Source: Phaeobacter sp. HF9A | GTDB taxonomy: Bacteria > Pseudomonadota > Alphaproteobacteria > Rhodobacterales > Rhodobacteraceae | Assembly: GCF_011806385.1 (NCBI RefSeq) | Contig: NZ_JAATOX010000010.1 | Span: forward strand, 1 to 61,924 | Reading direction: 5' to 3' | Length of the DNA stretch: 61,924 nucleotides | Shown: piece by piece, positions 10,401-18,917 of the stretch | How positions within the stretch are numbered: position 1 is the first letter of the stretch | Layout of the letters: the number at the start of each line of letters is the position of its first letter | Program-made: the position numbers and the translations under genes | Notes under the pieces: generated by a model | Seen by the model: the letters and a program-made list of their open reading frames with translations, nothing else | Database searches by the model: none | What the model was told of the DNA's origin: nothing

Positions 10401-11366
10401 ATGTCACTGGAAGACGCCAAAAACCAGGTTGATCAGGCTTTCACCCGCGACGACCTGAAGGGGCTCAGCTTTGAGAATACCTTTGGGGGGGCAACATCCT
10501 TTTTGCGGCGGCGCTACAGCAAGGATCTGACGCATGCGGATATCGCGGTGACCGGTGTTCCCTTTGATCAGGCGGTGACCAACCGTCCTGGTACAAGGCT
10601 CGGCCCGCGCGCGGTGCGCGAAGCTTCGGCGCTGCAAAGCCCCGATGCGCCCTATGGCTGGGACATTGACCCGATGAGCGAGTTTGCCATCGTGGATTAC
10701 GGCGATCTGGCCTTTGACTATGCCGATGTGCCTGCCTTCCCTGATACGCTGACGGATCACATCCGGGGCATTCTGGCCACCGATACCGCCTCTGTTGTGA
10801 TCGGCGGCGATCACTATATCAGCTTCCCGATCCTCAAGGCCTATGCCGAGAAATACGGGCCCGTGTCTCTGTTGCATTTCGATGCGCACAGCGACACCTG
10901 GGCGGATGATGATTTTAGCCGCATTGATCATGGCACCATGTTCTACAAGGCGGTGAAATCCGGCATTATCGACCCGGCGACCTCGGTGCAGGTGGGCATT
11001 CGCACCACCAATGAGGACAACCTCGGCGTTCCAACCATTGACGCGGCCACCGTACATGAGATCGGCCCGGTAGAGACTGCCCGCCGTATTCGCGAGGTGC
11101 TTGGAGATCGTCCGGTCTATCTGACCTTTGACATCGACTGTCTGGATCCCGCCTATGCGCCGGGCACCGGCACCCCGGTCTGGGGCGGCTTGACCAGCGC
11201 GCAGGCGGAGGCGATCCTGAAGGCATTGCGGGGCATCAACATCAAGGGGGGTGACGTGGTCGAGGTGTCGCCCCCCTTTGACACCACCGGTGCAACCGCG
11301 ATCGCAGGCGCCCATGTGGCCACGGGTATCATCTGTCTTCTGGCCTGGAACATGAGGGAGAAATGA
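10401..11366 (+). CDS. speB: Agmatinase (ureohydrolase family)
   Basis: Hydrolyses agmatine to putrescine and urea using a binuclear manganese centre. At 321 aa it has all three ureohydrolase metal motifs: GGDHYISFPI, HFDAHSDT and FDIDCLDPAYAPGTGTP. The stretch DHGTMFYKAVKSGIIDP closely resembles the same region of Escherichia coli SpeB as I remember it, which supports agmatinase over arginase. The ATG at 10401 is preceded by GAGAG. Its stop codon overlaps the start of the next ureohydrolase (ATGA), so the two are coupled. Confidence 0.9.
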   Translation: MSLEDAKNQVDQAFTRDDLKGLSFENTFGGATSFLRRRYSKDLTHADIAVTGVPFDQAVTNRPGTRLGPRAVREASALQSPDAPYGWDIDPMSEFAIVDYGDLAFDYADVPAFPDTLTDHIRGILATDTASVVIGGDHYISFPILKAYAEKYGPVSLLHFDAHSDTWADDDFSRIDHGTMFYKAVKSGIIDPATSVQVGIRTTNEDNLGVPTIDAATVHEIGPVETARRIREVLGDRPVYLTFDIDCLDPAYAPGTGTPVWGGLTSAQAEAILKALRGINIKGGDVVEVSPPFDTTGATAIAGAHVATGIICLLAWNMREK

Positions 11367-12310
11367 CCGAGTTCAACCAACCGATCAGCGGCAATGACCT
11401 GGCCCGGTTTTCCGGTCCGGGCACCTATATGCGCCTGCCGCAGGCAACTTCGCTTGATGGGCTGGATGTGGCGATGCTGGGGGTTCCGATGGATATCGGC
11501 ACCTCCTGGCGTTCGGGGACGCGCTTTGGCCCGAAACAGATCCGTGCCGAGAGCGCGATGATCCGGCCCTATAACATGGCCACGGGCGCCGCGCCTTTTG
11601 AGGCGCTGAACATCGCGGATATCGGCGATCTGGCGATCAATACCTTTAACCTGAAGGAATCGCTGCGGATCATCGAGGACAGCTATGATGCCATCCTCAG
11701 CGCCGATGTCCTGCCGGTGGCCATGGGCGGGGATCATTCGATCACCCTGCCGATCCTGCGTGCCATGGCCCGCAAACATGGCCCCGTGGCGGTGATCCAT
11801 GTGGACGCCCATGCCGACGTCAACGACGACATGTTTGGTGAAAAGGAAACCCACGGCACCGTCTTTCGCCGCGCCTGTGAGGAAGGTCTGTTGCAGGCCG
11901 ACAAGGTCTATCAGATCGGGCTGCGCGGCACGGGGTACGGGCCGGATGATTTCAAGGAACCGCAGGGCTGGGGCTTTCAGCATTTTCCGGCCTCGGAGCT
12001 CTGGAATCGCTCGCTGCACAATATGGGGGCGGAGATCCGTCGCGATATCGGCACCCGTCCGGTCTATATTTCCTATGACATCGACAGTCTCGACCCAGCC
12101 TTTGCACCCGGCACCGGCACGCCGGAGATCGGTGGGCTGACCACCATGCAGGCGCTGGAGATGATCCGCGCCTTCAAGGGGTTGAATGTGGTCGGCTGTG
12201 ATCTGGTCGAGGTCTCACCACCCTATGATACCTCGGGTAATACCGCGCTGGTGGCGGCCAATCTGCTGTATGAGCTGCTGTGCATCCTGCCGGGGCGCAA
12301 CCCGCGCTAA
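11363..12310 (+). CDS. Guanidinobutyrase-like ureohydrolase
   Basis: A second ureohydrolase, 315 aa, with GGDHSITLPI, HVDAHADVNDDMFGEK and YDIDSLDPAFAPGTGTPEIGG as metal motifs. The conserved stretches SGTRFGP, IRPYNMATGAAPF, INTFNL and HGTVFRRA are the ones I recall from Pseudomonas guanidinobutyrase and guanidinopropionase, and they differ from the SpeB gene just upstream. The likely reaction is 4-guanidinobutyrate to 4-aminobutyrate plus urea; agmatine or 3-guanidinopropionate are possible. It overlaps the agmatinase stop by four bases. Together the pair may divide the guanidino-compound pool between putrescine and GABA routes. Confidence 0.85.
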   Translation: MTEFNQPISGNDLARFSGPGTYMRLPQATSLDGLDVAMLGVPMDIGTSWRSGTRFGPKQIRAESAMIRPYNMATGAAPFEALNIADIGDLAINTFNLKESLRIIEDSYDAILSADVLPVAMGGDHSITLPILRAMARKHGPVAVIHVDAHADVNDDMFGEKETHGTVFRRACEEGLLQADKVYQIGLRGTGYGPDDFKEPQGWGFQHFPASELWNRSLHNMGAEIRRDIGTRPVYISYDIDSLDPAFAPGTGTPEIGGLTTMQALEMIRAFKGLNVVGCDLVEVSPPYDTSGNTALVAANLLYELLCILPGRNPR

Positions 12311-12393
12311 GCGGCGGAGTTCGATATGCGACGCAGGGGGGGGGAGCGCTCCCGCCCCTCGTCGGATCTGGCGATCCACTCGCGTTGGGCCGG

Positions 12394-12414
12394 GCGCCGG
12401 GCAAAGCCCGGCGC
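12394..12414. other. Perfect G+C hairpin downstream of the ureohydrolase pair
   Basis: GCGCCGGGC, AAA, GCCCGGCGC is a perfect 9-bp stem with a 3-base loop between two convergent genes. No T-run follows on either strand, so it may be a Rho-linked pause or 3'-end stabiliser rather than a classic terminator. Confidence 0.45.
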
Positions 12415-12421
12415 GGCTGCG

Positions 12422-12724
12422 CTACAGGCGGGGCAGTGTTTGTGGGGCGGGGCTGTTTTGGGCTGCAAGGCAGCCGTCCTGCACCTTGCGCCACATCGGC
12501 ACATTCAGCGACATCTGGCACTGCGCCATGAACATGCGCCCATCCACCTGAAGGCAGATGGTTTCGCCCAGTTCGATCCGGTTGCCCTGGGTATTGGTGC
12601 AATAGCAATCGACCGTCTTGCCGCCGGGGCCGATGACATCCGCCTGCGCCAGCCCGCTCCAGAGGCCGAAGAGCCCCAGGGCCGCCAAAGCCGCGAAACG
12701 GATATGACCACTGGCATGTTGCAT
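12422..12724 (-). CDS. Small exported cysteine-containing protein, unknown function
   Basis: A 100-aa protein whose first 28 residues form a clear Sec signal peptide (basic start, AALAALGLFGLW core, LAQA cleavage site before DVIG). The mature part has five cysteines at 40, 42, 57, 69 and 84, the first two as CYC, so disulphides or metal binding in the periplasm are plausible. I do not recognise the family. The start has GGATAG upstream. The gene is divergent from prfA with 71 bases between the starts and convergent with the ureohydrolase pair. Confidence 0.75.
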   Translation of the reverse strand: MQHASGHIRFAALAALGLFGLWSGLAQADVIGPGGKTVDCYCTNTQGNRIELGETICLQVDGRMFMAQCQMSLNVPMWRKVQDGCLAAQNSPAPQTLPRL

Positions 12725-12795
12725 GTCACTATCCTATCACATGTTGACCCCGGTACCAAAGACAGAGGTGCCTGCAAGAGCGAGTAATCCCGAAG

Positions 12796-13848
12796 ATGAT
12801 TCCCGAAGACCGGTTGGAACAGATCCTGCAACGCTTTCAGTACCTTGAAGCCGCGATGGCCGAGGGAGACGGGGGCGATATCGCAAAACTGGCGAAGGAA
12901 TATTCCGATCTGCGGCCGGTGGCGGAGCAAATCAGCGCCTATCGGCAGCTGCTCAGCGACCTGCAAGAGGCCGAGGAGATGCTCTCTGATCCGGATATGA
13001 AAGCCCTTGCGGAAGAGGAAATTCCGATGCTCAAGGCCGCGCTGCCAGCGGCGGAGCAGGCTTTGCAACTGGCGCTCTTGCCCAAGGACGAGGCCGATGG
13101 CCGCGCCGCGATCCTGGAGATCCGCCCAGGCACCGGCGGCGATGAGGCGGCGCTTTTTGCCGGCGATCTCTATCGCATGTACAGCCGCTACGCCGAGATG
13201 CAGGGTTGGAAGGTCGAGGTGATCGAGGAGCAGGCCACCGAGCTTGGCGGCCTCAAGGAACTGGTGGCGCGGATCAATGGCGATGGTGTCTTTGCCCGCC
13301 TCAAATACGAGAGCGGCGTGCATCGGGTGCAGCGGGTTCCGGTGACCGAGAGCGGCGGGCGGATCCATACCTCCGCAGCCACCGTGGCGGTGCTGCCGGA
13401 GGCCGAGGACGTGGATATCAGGATCGACGCCAATGACTTGCGGATTGATACCATGCGCTCGTCGGGGGCGGGCGGGCAGCACGTGAACACCACCGATTCC
13501 GCGGTGCGGATCACCCACCTGCCGACCGGGCTGGTGGTTACCAGCTCCGAGAAATCCCAGCACCGCAACCGCGAGATTGCCATGCAGGTGCTGAAAACCC
13601 GGCTGTATGATCTTGAGCGCCAGCGCATCGACGGTGAGCGCTCGGCGGATCGGGCCAGCCAGGTGGGCTCGGGCGACCGATCCGAGCGCATTCGCACCTA
13701 TAATTTCCCACAGGGGCGGATGTCGGATCACCGCATCAACCTGACGCTCTACAAGCTGGACCAGATCATGGGCGGCGATCTCGACGAAATCATTGACGCC
13801 TTGATTTCGGAACATCAGGCCAAGCAACTGGCGGAGATGGGGCAATGA
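12796..13848 (+). CDS. prfA: Peptide chain release factor 1
   Basis: Recognises UAA and UAG stop codons in the ribosomal A site and triggers peptide release. 350 aa, slightly short of the usual 355-360. The catalytic GGQ is at 226-228 in [10 protein letters not shown]; the preceding domain has [13 protein letters not shown] and VHRVQRVP, and the end shows [10 protein letters not shown], all typical of class-I release factors. Only a weak ribosome-binding site precedes the ATG. The stop overlaps the start of prmC, whose product methylates the GGQ glutamine, so synthesis of enzyme and substrate is coupled. Confidence 0.97.
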   Translation: MIPEDRLEQILQRFQYLEAAMAEGDGGDIAKLAKEYSDLRPVAEQISAYRQLLSDLQEAEEMLSDPDMKALAEEEIPMLKAALPAAEQALQLALLPKDEADGRAAILEIRPGTGGDEAALFAGDLYRMYSRYAEMQGWKVEVIEEQATELGGLKELVARINGDGVFARLKYESGVHRVQRVPVTESGGRIHTSAATVAVLPEAEDVDIRIDANDLRIDTMRSSGAGGQHVNTTDSAVRITHLPTGLVVTSSEKSQHRNREIAMQVLKTRLYDLERQRIDGERSADRASQVGSGDRSERIRTYNFPQGRMSDHRINLTLYKLDQIMGGDLDEIIDALISEHQAKQLAEMGQ

Positions 13849-14681
13849 CCACCACCGCCGCGCAGGCCATGGTCGCTGCGACCGCGCGATTGCGGGCGGC
13901 GGGGGTGGATGACCCGGCCCGGGATGCACGGGTGCTCTTGGCGCATGCGGCGCGGATTGATGCCAGCCGGGTGACCCTGATCGCGCCGGAGGAGCTGTCG
14001 CATGAGATCGCCGAGCGCTATGAGCAGCTGATCGCCCTGCGCGCCATCCGGGTGCCGGTTTCGCATCTGATCGGCGAGCGGGATTTCTATGGCCGCCGCT
14101 TCAAGGTCTCGGCGGATGTGCTGGACCCGCGCCCGGAAACCGAGACCCTGATCGAGGCGGCCCTGTCGGAACCCTTTGAGCGGCTGCTGGATCTCGGCGT
14201 GGGCTCGGGTTGCATTCTGGTGACGCTTCTGGCCGAGCAGCCGGGCGCCATCGGGCTCGGCGTGGATCTGAGCGAGGCGGCCTGCCTGCAAGCCAGCGCC
14301 AATGCGGTGCTGCATCGGGTCGAAGCGCGCGCCGATATCCGCTGTTCAGACTGGTTTGACCAGGTGGAGGGGCAATTCGACCTCATCGTCTCCAACCCGC
14401 CCTATATCGCGCTGGAGGAAATGGACGGTCTTGCCGCCGAGGTGCGCGAGCATGAACCGCAGATGGCCCTGACCGACGGGGCCGACGGGCTGAGTGCCTA
14501 TCGGCATATCTGCGAAGGTGTGCGCCCCTATCTGGCGCAGGCTGGTCGGCTGGCGGTGGAGATCGGCCCGACGCAGGGCAATGCCGTGGCCGATATGATG
14601 CGCGCGGCGGGGCTGAGAGAGGTCACGATTTTGCAGGATTTAGATGGCCGTGACCGGGTGGTTCTGGCCAGAAATCCGTGA
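13845..14681 (+). CDS. prmC: Release factor glutamine N5-methyltransferase
   Basis: SAM-dependent methyltransferase (also called HemK) that modifies the GGQ glutamine of release factors. 278 aa. The N-terminal helical recognition domain covers about residues 1-75, with [13 protein letters not shown] and DPRPETETL leading into the Rossmann domain. The SAM loop is [10 protein letters not shown], and NPPY at 184-187 is the glutamine-methylation signature. It starts four bases inside prfA (ATGA). DUF4167 follows after 230 bases with its own probable promoter. Confidence 0.96.
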   Translation: MTTTAAQAMVAATARLRAAGVDDPARDARVLLAHAARIDASRVTLIAPEELSHEIAERYEQLIALRAIRVPVSHLIGERDFYGRRFKVSADVLDPRPETETLIEAALSEPFERLLDLGVGSGCILVTLLAEQPGAIGLGVDLSEAACLQASANAVLHRVEARADIRCSDWFDQVEGQFDLIVSNPPYIALEEMDGLAAEVREHEPQMALTDGADGLSAYRHICEGVRPYLAQAGRLAVEIGPTQGNAVADMMRAAGLREVTILQDLDGRDRVVLARNP

Positions 14682-14912
14682 CATTTGGGCCGAATTCATC
14701 CATATTACACCTGTTGAGAGTAAAAAGAGTGAAATTTCCCCCGCTGGCCCCTTGTGCGATGCGGTGGAAAATGGTTACTCAAAGTGTCGCTGTTGCAAGA
14801 GGACGCATCTAGGCCTCTCGGCGACACCAAGCCCAAAAAAGTTCGCAGACCCTTGCGCAGAACGCGCGAACCACGGTCTTCGACAATTAGAACCAAGGCT
14901 GACGTTAGGCAT

Positions 14913-15599
14913 ATGAGATCGTCCAAATCACGTTCGCGTTCGAAGTCGAACCGAAATCGCCCGCAAGGCGCCAATGTTGTCAACCGCGTGTTCGATAGCA
15001 GTGGGCCCGAGGGAAAAGTGCGCGGTACACCGCAGCAAATCATCGACAAATATAACCAGCTGACGCGGGATGCGCAGCTGAGCAACGACCGTGTTGCAGC
15101 CGAGAATTTTCAGCAGCACGCAGAGCATTATCTGCGCATGTTGAACGAGGCACAGCGCGAGATCGACGCCCGCCGGGAAGAGCAGGAGCGTCAGAATCGC
15201 GAGCGCCAGGCCGAACGGGATAAAGAGCGCGCGGATCGTCTGGAGCGCCAGGAGCGTGAAGCGGCACCTGCCGCCACCGCCGCCAGCGGCGAGGGCCCGC
15301 AGCCTGAGATCCAGGACCCGCGTGATGCGGAGGCTGAAACCAGCGCCGAGGACAGCGGTTTGGTGGAAACCCCCGAGGGCAAGACCGCAGGCACCGAGGC
15401 CGCTCCGGCCAAGAAAGCCCCGGCGCGCAAACCCCGCAGCCGCAAGCCCGCTGCTCCCAAGGAGCAAGCGGCTGTCGAAGGCGGCGAAGCGGAAGCCAAA
15501 CCCGCCGCAGAGGCGAAACCCGAAGGCGAACCGAAGCCCAAGCCGAAGCGCAGCCGCGCCAAGCCCAAGCCGGAAGAGCCTCAGGAAGCTGCTGAATAA
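14913..15599 (+). CDS. DUF4167 domain protein, basic and low-complexity
   Basis: A 228-aa cytoplasmic protein. The first 75 residues match the alphaproteobacterial DUF4167 domain: a Ser/Arg/Lys-rich start, NVVNRVFDSSGPEGKVRGT, then NFQQHAEHYLRML. After that comes a charged coiled-coil-like stretch (QERQNRERQAERDKERADR) and a long Ala/Lys/Pro/Glu-rich tail with KPKPK repeats, probably disordered. Basic ends and the fixed place behind prfA-prmC suggest RNA or ribosome binding; this is inference, and the family function was not known to me. The ATG at 14913 is the first that gives the domain start. A strong terminator follows. Confidence 0.85.
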   Translation: MRSSKSRSRSKSNRNRPQGANVVNRVFDSSGPEGKVRGTPQQIIDKYNQLTRDAQLSNDRVAAENFQQHAEHYLRMLNEAQREIDARREEQERQNRERQAERDKERADRLERQEREAAPAATAASGEGPQPEIQDPRDAEAETSAEDSGLVETPEGKTAGTEAAPAKKAPARKPRSRKPAAPKEQAAVEGGEAEAKPAAEAKPEGEPKPKPKRSRAKPKPEEPQEAAE

Positions 15600-15617
15600 A
15601 GCGGCCACTGAATTGGT

Positions 15618-15656
15618 AAAAACCCCCGAGGCCTGCGCCTTGGGGGTTTTTCTTTG
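15618..15656 (+). terminator. Rho-independent terminator of the DUF4167 gene
   Basis: AAAAACCCCCGAGGC pairs with GCCTTGGGGGTTTTT around a CTGC loop, followed by TCTTTG. It stands 18 bases after the stop. The A-run on the other side means it could also serve the convergent rsmA gene. Confidence 0.92.
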
Positions 15657-15687
15657 TCTGGCTGATGCCGGGATCAAGGAGGCGGCA

Positions 15688-16530
15688 TCAGCCCTGTGCC
15701 AGGCTGCGCGCCAATGCGCAGAAGGCCTCCAGGCTGACCTGTTCGGCGCGTTCCGTGGGCGGAATGCCGGCGGCGTTCAAATGGTCCTCGATGGCGGGGG
15801 AAACCCCCTTCAGCGAGGCACGCAGCATCTTGCGGCGCTGGTTGAAGGCGGCGGCGACGACCCTGTTGAGAATCGCGGCATCTGCCGGAAACCGGGGCTC
15901 CGGCAGCGCGGCCAGATGCACCACGGCGCTGGAGACCTTGGGTGGCGGAGTGAAGGCTTCGGGCGGCAGTGACAGCACGATGCGCGCATCGGCGCGCCAC
16001 TGCGCCAAGAGCGCAAGCCGCCCGTAGGCTTTGGAGCCGGGTTGCGCAACAATGCGCTCTGCGACCTCGCGCTGGAACATCAGGGTCAGGCTTTGCCAGA
16101 AGGGCGGCCAGGCCTTTGGGGTGAGCCAGCGGACCAGCAATTCGGTGCCGACGTTATAGGGCAGGTTCGCCGCAATACGAATCGGCGGCGTGAGATGTTC
16201 GAGCGGATCCACGTCCAGCGCGTCGCCATTGATCACCTGCAACTGGCCGGGATAGGCGGCGGCGATCTCTTCCAGCGCGGGCAGGCAGCGCGGGTCTTTC
16301 TCGATGGCGAGCACCCGGCGGGCGCCTTCGGCCAGCAAACCACGCGTGAGGCCGCCGGGACCAGGGCCGATTTCCAGCACGTCGCAGCCGGAAAGCTCCC
16401 CCGCCTGGCGCGCGATCTTGGCGGTCAGGTTGAGGTCGAGGAGAAAATTCTGGCCCAGGGATTTGCGGGCGGACAGCTGATGGGTCGCGATGACCTCGCG
16501 CAGCGGGGGGAGGGTGTCGATGGCGCTCAT
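15688..16530 (-). CDS. rsmA: 16S rRNA dimethyladenosine transferase
   Basis: KsgA/RsmA dimethylates two adjacent adenosines near the 3' end of 16S rRNA late in small-subunit assembly. 280 aa. Visible are the N-terminal KSLGQNFL motif, the SAM loop [10 protein letters not shown], the acidic VLAIEKD strand and the catalytic NLPYNV motif. No good Shine-Dalgarno precedes the ATG at 16530. It is the last gene of the lptG-lptD-surA-pdxA-rsmA series; a dispersed intergenic repeat separates it from pdxA by 135 bases, so rsmA may also have its own promoter. Confidence 0.97.
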   Translation of the reverse strand: MSAIDTLPPLREVIATHQLSARKSLGQNFLLDLNLTAKIARQAGELSGCDVLEIGPGPGGLTRGLLAEGARRVLAIEKDPRCLPALEEIAAAYPGQLQVINGDALDVDPLEHLTPPIRIAANLPYNVGTELLVRWLTPKAWPPFWQSLTLMFQREVAERIVAQPGSKAYGRLALLAQWRADARIVLSLPPEAFTPPPKVSSAVVHLAALPEPRFPADAAILNRVVAAAFNQRRKMLRASLKGVSPAIEDHLNAAGIPPTERAEQVSLEAFCALARSLAQG

Positions 16531-16593
16531 GAGGAGATGTCATAAGGCGCGCGCGCGGATCTGGAAAGCGGCAAATGCAGGGAGCTGGCGAAA

Positions 16594-16643
16594 GCGAGGG
16601 GCGCTGCCCCTCGCGCTCCCCGGGATATTTCAGGTTAGAAGAA
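16594..16643 (+). repeat. Dispersed intergenic repeat, copy A
   Basis: Begins with a perfect 9-bp hairpin (GCGAGGGGC, GCT, GCCCCTCGC), then CTCCCCGGGATATTTC and GGTTAGAAGAA. The same arrangement recurs at 24571-24632 and 50038-50099, and its right half at 24761-24788 in reverse. This copy lies just past the stop of pdxA, before rsmA. Confidence 0.8.
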
Positions 16644-16665
16644 AGGGGCTGGCGTCTTCCTGGTG

Positions 16666-17640
16666 TTAACGACTGCGCGCCATGGATTGGGCGAGGCGCA
16701 GGGCTTCGATCAGGCTGGAGGGATTGGCAATGCCATGACCGGCGATGTCAAAGGCGGTGCCGTGATCCGGCGAGGTGCGGATGAAGGGCAGGCCGAGGGT
16801 GACATTGACGCCCTTGTCAAAGGCCAGCGTCTTGATCGGGATCAGCGCCTGATCATGATACATGGCGATGACCGCATCATAGCGGGCGTGGGCGGCGGCG
16901 TGAAACAGCGTATCCGCCGGGTGCGGGCCGGTGAGGGCGAAGCCCTCGGCCTGCATTGCGGCGATGAGGCCCTGCATCCAGTCCAGTTCCTCATGGCCCA
17001 TGGCGCCGCCTTCGCCCGCATGAGGGTTCAGGCCGGTGAGGGCGATACGGGGGGCCTGCAGGCCAAAGAGCCGGCGCAGCCCCTGATCGGTGATGGTGAT
17101 CACCTGGCGCAGAAGATCCGGGGTGAGCACCTCAGGGACGCGCGACAGGGGGATATGGATGGTGGCGGGCACCACGCGCAGCTCGGCACTGGCGAGCATC
17201 ATCACCACGTGATCAACCTCAGCGAGCGCGGCGAGGAATTCGGTGTGGCCGGGGTAGGAAAAATCCGCGCCGTCAATCAGCGCCTTCTTGTGGATCGGGG
17301 CGGTGCAGAGCGCGGAGGCATCTTGCCGTTTGACCAGCTCCACGGCGGTCTCGATGGCGCGGATCACGCCGGGCGCATTGCGGGGATCGGCCTGACCCGG
17401 TGTCAGATCCCCGTCAAAGGCGAGGGGCAGCACTGGCAGCGCGCTGTCGCAATGGGGGATCGCCTCGGCGGGGTGTGTGACCTCCTTGATCGGCGTGCCG
17501 GCGGGCAGGTGCCGGGGATCGCCGATCCAGACAAAGGGGCAGCTGGCGCGCAGTTCGCGCCAGGCGGCAACGGCGATCTCCGGGCCTATTCCGGCCGGCT
17601 CGCCACAGGAGAGCGCGATAACCTGTGGCGTGTCACTCAT
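16666..17640 (-). CDS. pdxA: 4-hydroxythreonine-4-phosphate dehydrogenase
   Basis: NAD-dependent, zinc-binding enzyme of the DXP-dependent pyridoxal 5'-phosphate pathway. 324 aa, normal length. N-terminal GEPAGIGPE, the central HTEFLA (metal His), LNPHAGEGG and the late MYHDQALIPIKTL (metal His and substrate Lys) are all diagnostic. It overlaps the surA stop by four bases (ATGA), so it is translated with surA. The surA-pdxA-rsmA order is widely conserved in proteobacteria. Confidence 0.97.
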   Translation of the reverse strand: MSDTPQVIALSCGEPAGIGPEIAVAAWRELRASCPFVWIGDPRHLPAGTPIKEVTHPAEAIPHCDSALPVLPLAFDGDLTPGQADPRNAPGVIRAIETAVELVKRQDASALCTAPIHKKALIDGADFSYPGHTEFLAALAEVDHVVMMLASAELRVVPATIHIPLSRVPEVLTPDLLRQVITITDQGLRRLFGLQAPRIALTGLNPHAGEGGAMGHEELDWMQGLIAAMQAEGFALTGPHPADTLFHAAAHARYDAVIAMYHDQALIPIKTLAFDKGVNVTLGLPFIRTSPDHGTAFDIAGHGIANPSSLIEALRLAQSMARSR

Positions 17641-18917
17641 TTGTAGCTGATCCGTGCGTTGGCCTTGAGCTGTTCGACATAGCTTTCGGCGAGGGCGGCG
17701 AGACGCTGTTGCAGCAGCGCGTTGGCCACGGTCTGGCGGGCATCTTCCTGCGCGCCCACGACCTCGCTTGTGCGGCCGCAGAGCATGACAAACAGCAGCG
17801 TCTGACCATTGTCGCGGGTCACATTGGCGGAGGATTCATTGGCGTCCATCTTGGCCAGTTCCAGTGAGATATCCTGAGGGATGTCGCCGGGGGCCTTGCT
17901 GCCACGGAACAAGAGCGCCGGGTCCTTGCCCTTGTTGACCCCGTAAAGGTCATCGCAGGTGTCGATCTTGTCGCGCAGCAGTTTGGCCTCTGCGAGCGCC
18001 TCGGGGCTGCGCCCGCCGGGAATGCGATAGGTGGCGTAGTCCAGCGCCGCGTAGCGGGCGCTGCGCCCGTCCACTTCGCGCAGGCCGCGCATCTGGAAAA
18101 TGGCGATAGCGCCCTGAAGCGGCAAGGGTTCGGTGATCTCGCCCGGTTGCATTTCCAGCACCACGTTTTGCAGCGGCGCGGGCAGCTGGGACAGGGGCAA
18201 CCAGGGCAGGCGGCCGCTGTCGGTGCGGCTGCTGGATGCGGAGAACTGCGCGGCAGAGGCGGCAAAGGCGGCGGCGGTCTTTACATCTGCAATCTGGGTT
18301 GCGAGCTCTTCGACCTGGGCGGCGTTGTTCTGATCATAGGGCAGGATGACCTCGGAGAGCAGCACCTGCACGCTGCCGGTGCCGGCGGATCCCATGGCGC
18401 GGTCGATTTCCGCGTCGCTGGGCTGGGCCTGCGCCAGGAAACGGCCCTGGGCATATTCGCGCCAGCCGAGACCGATGGCGGCAAAATCCCGCACGGTTTC
18501 GGTGGAGACGCCGCTTTGGTTGAGACGCGAAAGGAATTCCTCAAGCGACATGTTGGTCCGTCCGGCCAGCTCTCGCATGCCTTCGGTGATTTCCTCGTCG
18601 CTGAGGGTCAGGCCCGCCTGATTGATGGCGGCGCGCTTGAGACGATCCTCGATCAGGGCCTCTCGGGCCGCTTCGGCCGCGTTCCCCTGGGTTTCACCGA
18701 GCACGGTCAGAAACAGTTCGCGCTGCTCCAGCTCATATCGGGTGATCACATCCTCGTTGACGGTGATCGCGGGCGCAAACAGCCCCTGCGCCGCCGCCGG
18801 TGTGGCGGAGAGCGTCGGCAGAAAGCTGGTCAGGGCCAGGGCGCCAGCATAGGCAACCGGGCGCGGCCAGGAGGTCAGGGCTTGAAGAACCCGATGGGAA
18901 ATCTGTTTCAACTGCAT
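17637..18917 (-). CDS. surA: SurA-like periplasmic chaperone/peptidyl-prolyl isomerase
   Basis: Periplasmic chaperone that carries outer-membrane proteins, LptD among them, towards assembly. 426 aa. A long N-terminus with a signal-like core (YAGALALTSFLPTL) ends in AAAQ at about residue 44. A SurA N-domain follows (INQAGLTLSDEEITEGM, LEEFLSRL), then one parvulin-like region with GRLPWLPLSQLP and EITEPLPLQGAIAIFQM. E. coli SurA has two parvulin domains; here only one is obvious, as in other alphaproteobacteria. The start overlaps the lptD stop by 10 bases. Confidence 0.9.
   Translation of the reverse strand: MQLKQISHRVLQALTSWPRPVAYAGALALTSFLPTLSATPAAAQGLFAPAITVNEDVITRYELEQRELFLTVLGETQGNAAEAAREALIEDRLKRAAINQAGLTLSDEEITEGMRELAGRTNMSLEEFLSRLNQSGVSTETVRDFAAIGLGWREYAQGRFLAQAQPSDAEIDRAMGSAGTGSVQVLLSEVILPYDQNNAAQVEELATQIADVKTAAAFAASAAQFSASSSRTDSGRLPWLPLSQLPAPLQNVVLEMQPGEITEPLPLQGAIAIFQMRGLREVDGRSARYAALDYATYRIPGGRSPEALAEAKLLRDKIDTCDDLYGVNKGKDPALLFRGSKAPGDIPQDISLELAKMDANESSANVTRDNGQTLLFVMLCGRTSEVVGAQEDARQTVANALLQQRLAALAESYVEQLKANARISYK

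Noticed and set aside
12505-13929. 474-codon minus-strand open frame over prfA
   Set aside because: Shadow of prfA. No family similarity, and it would overlap the small exported protein in another frame.
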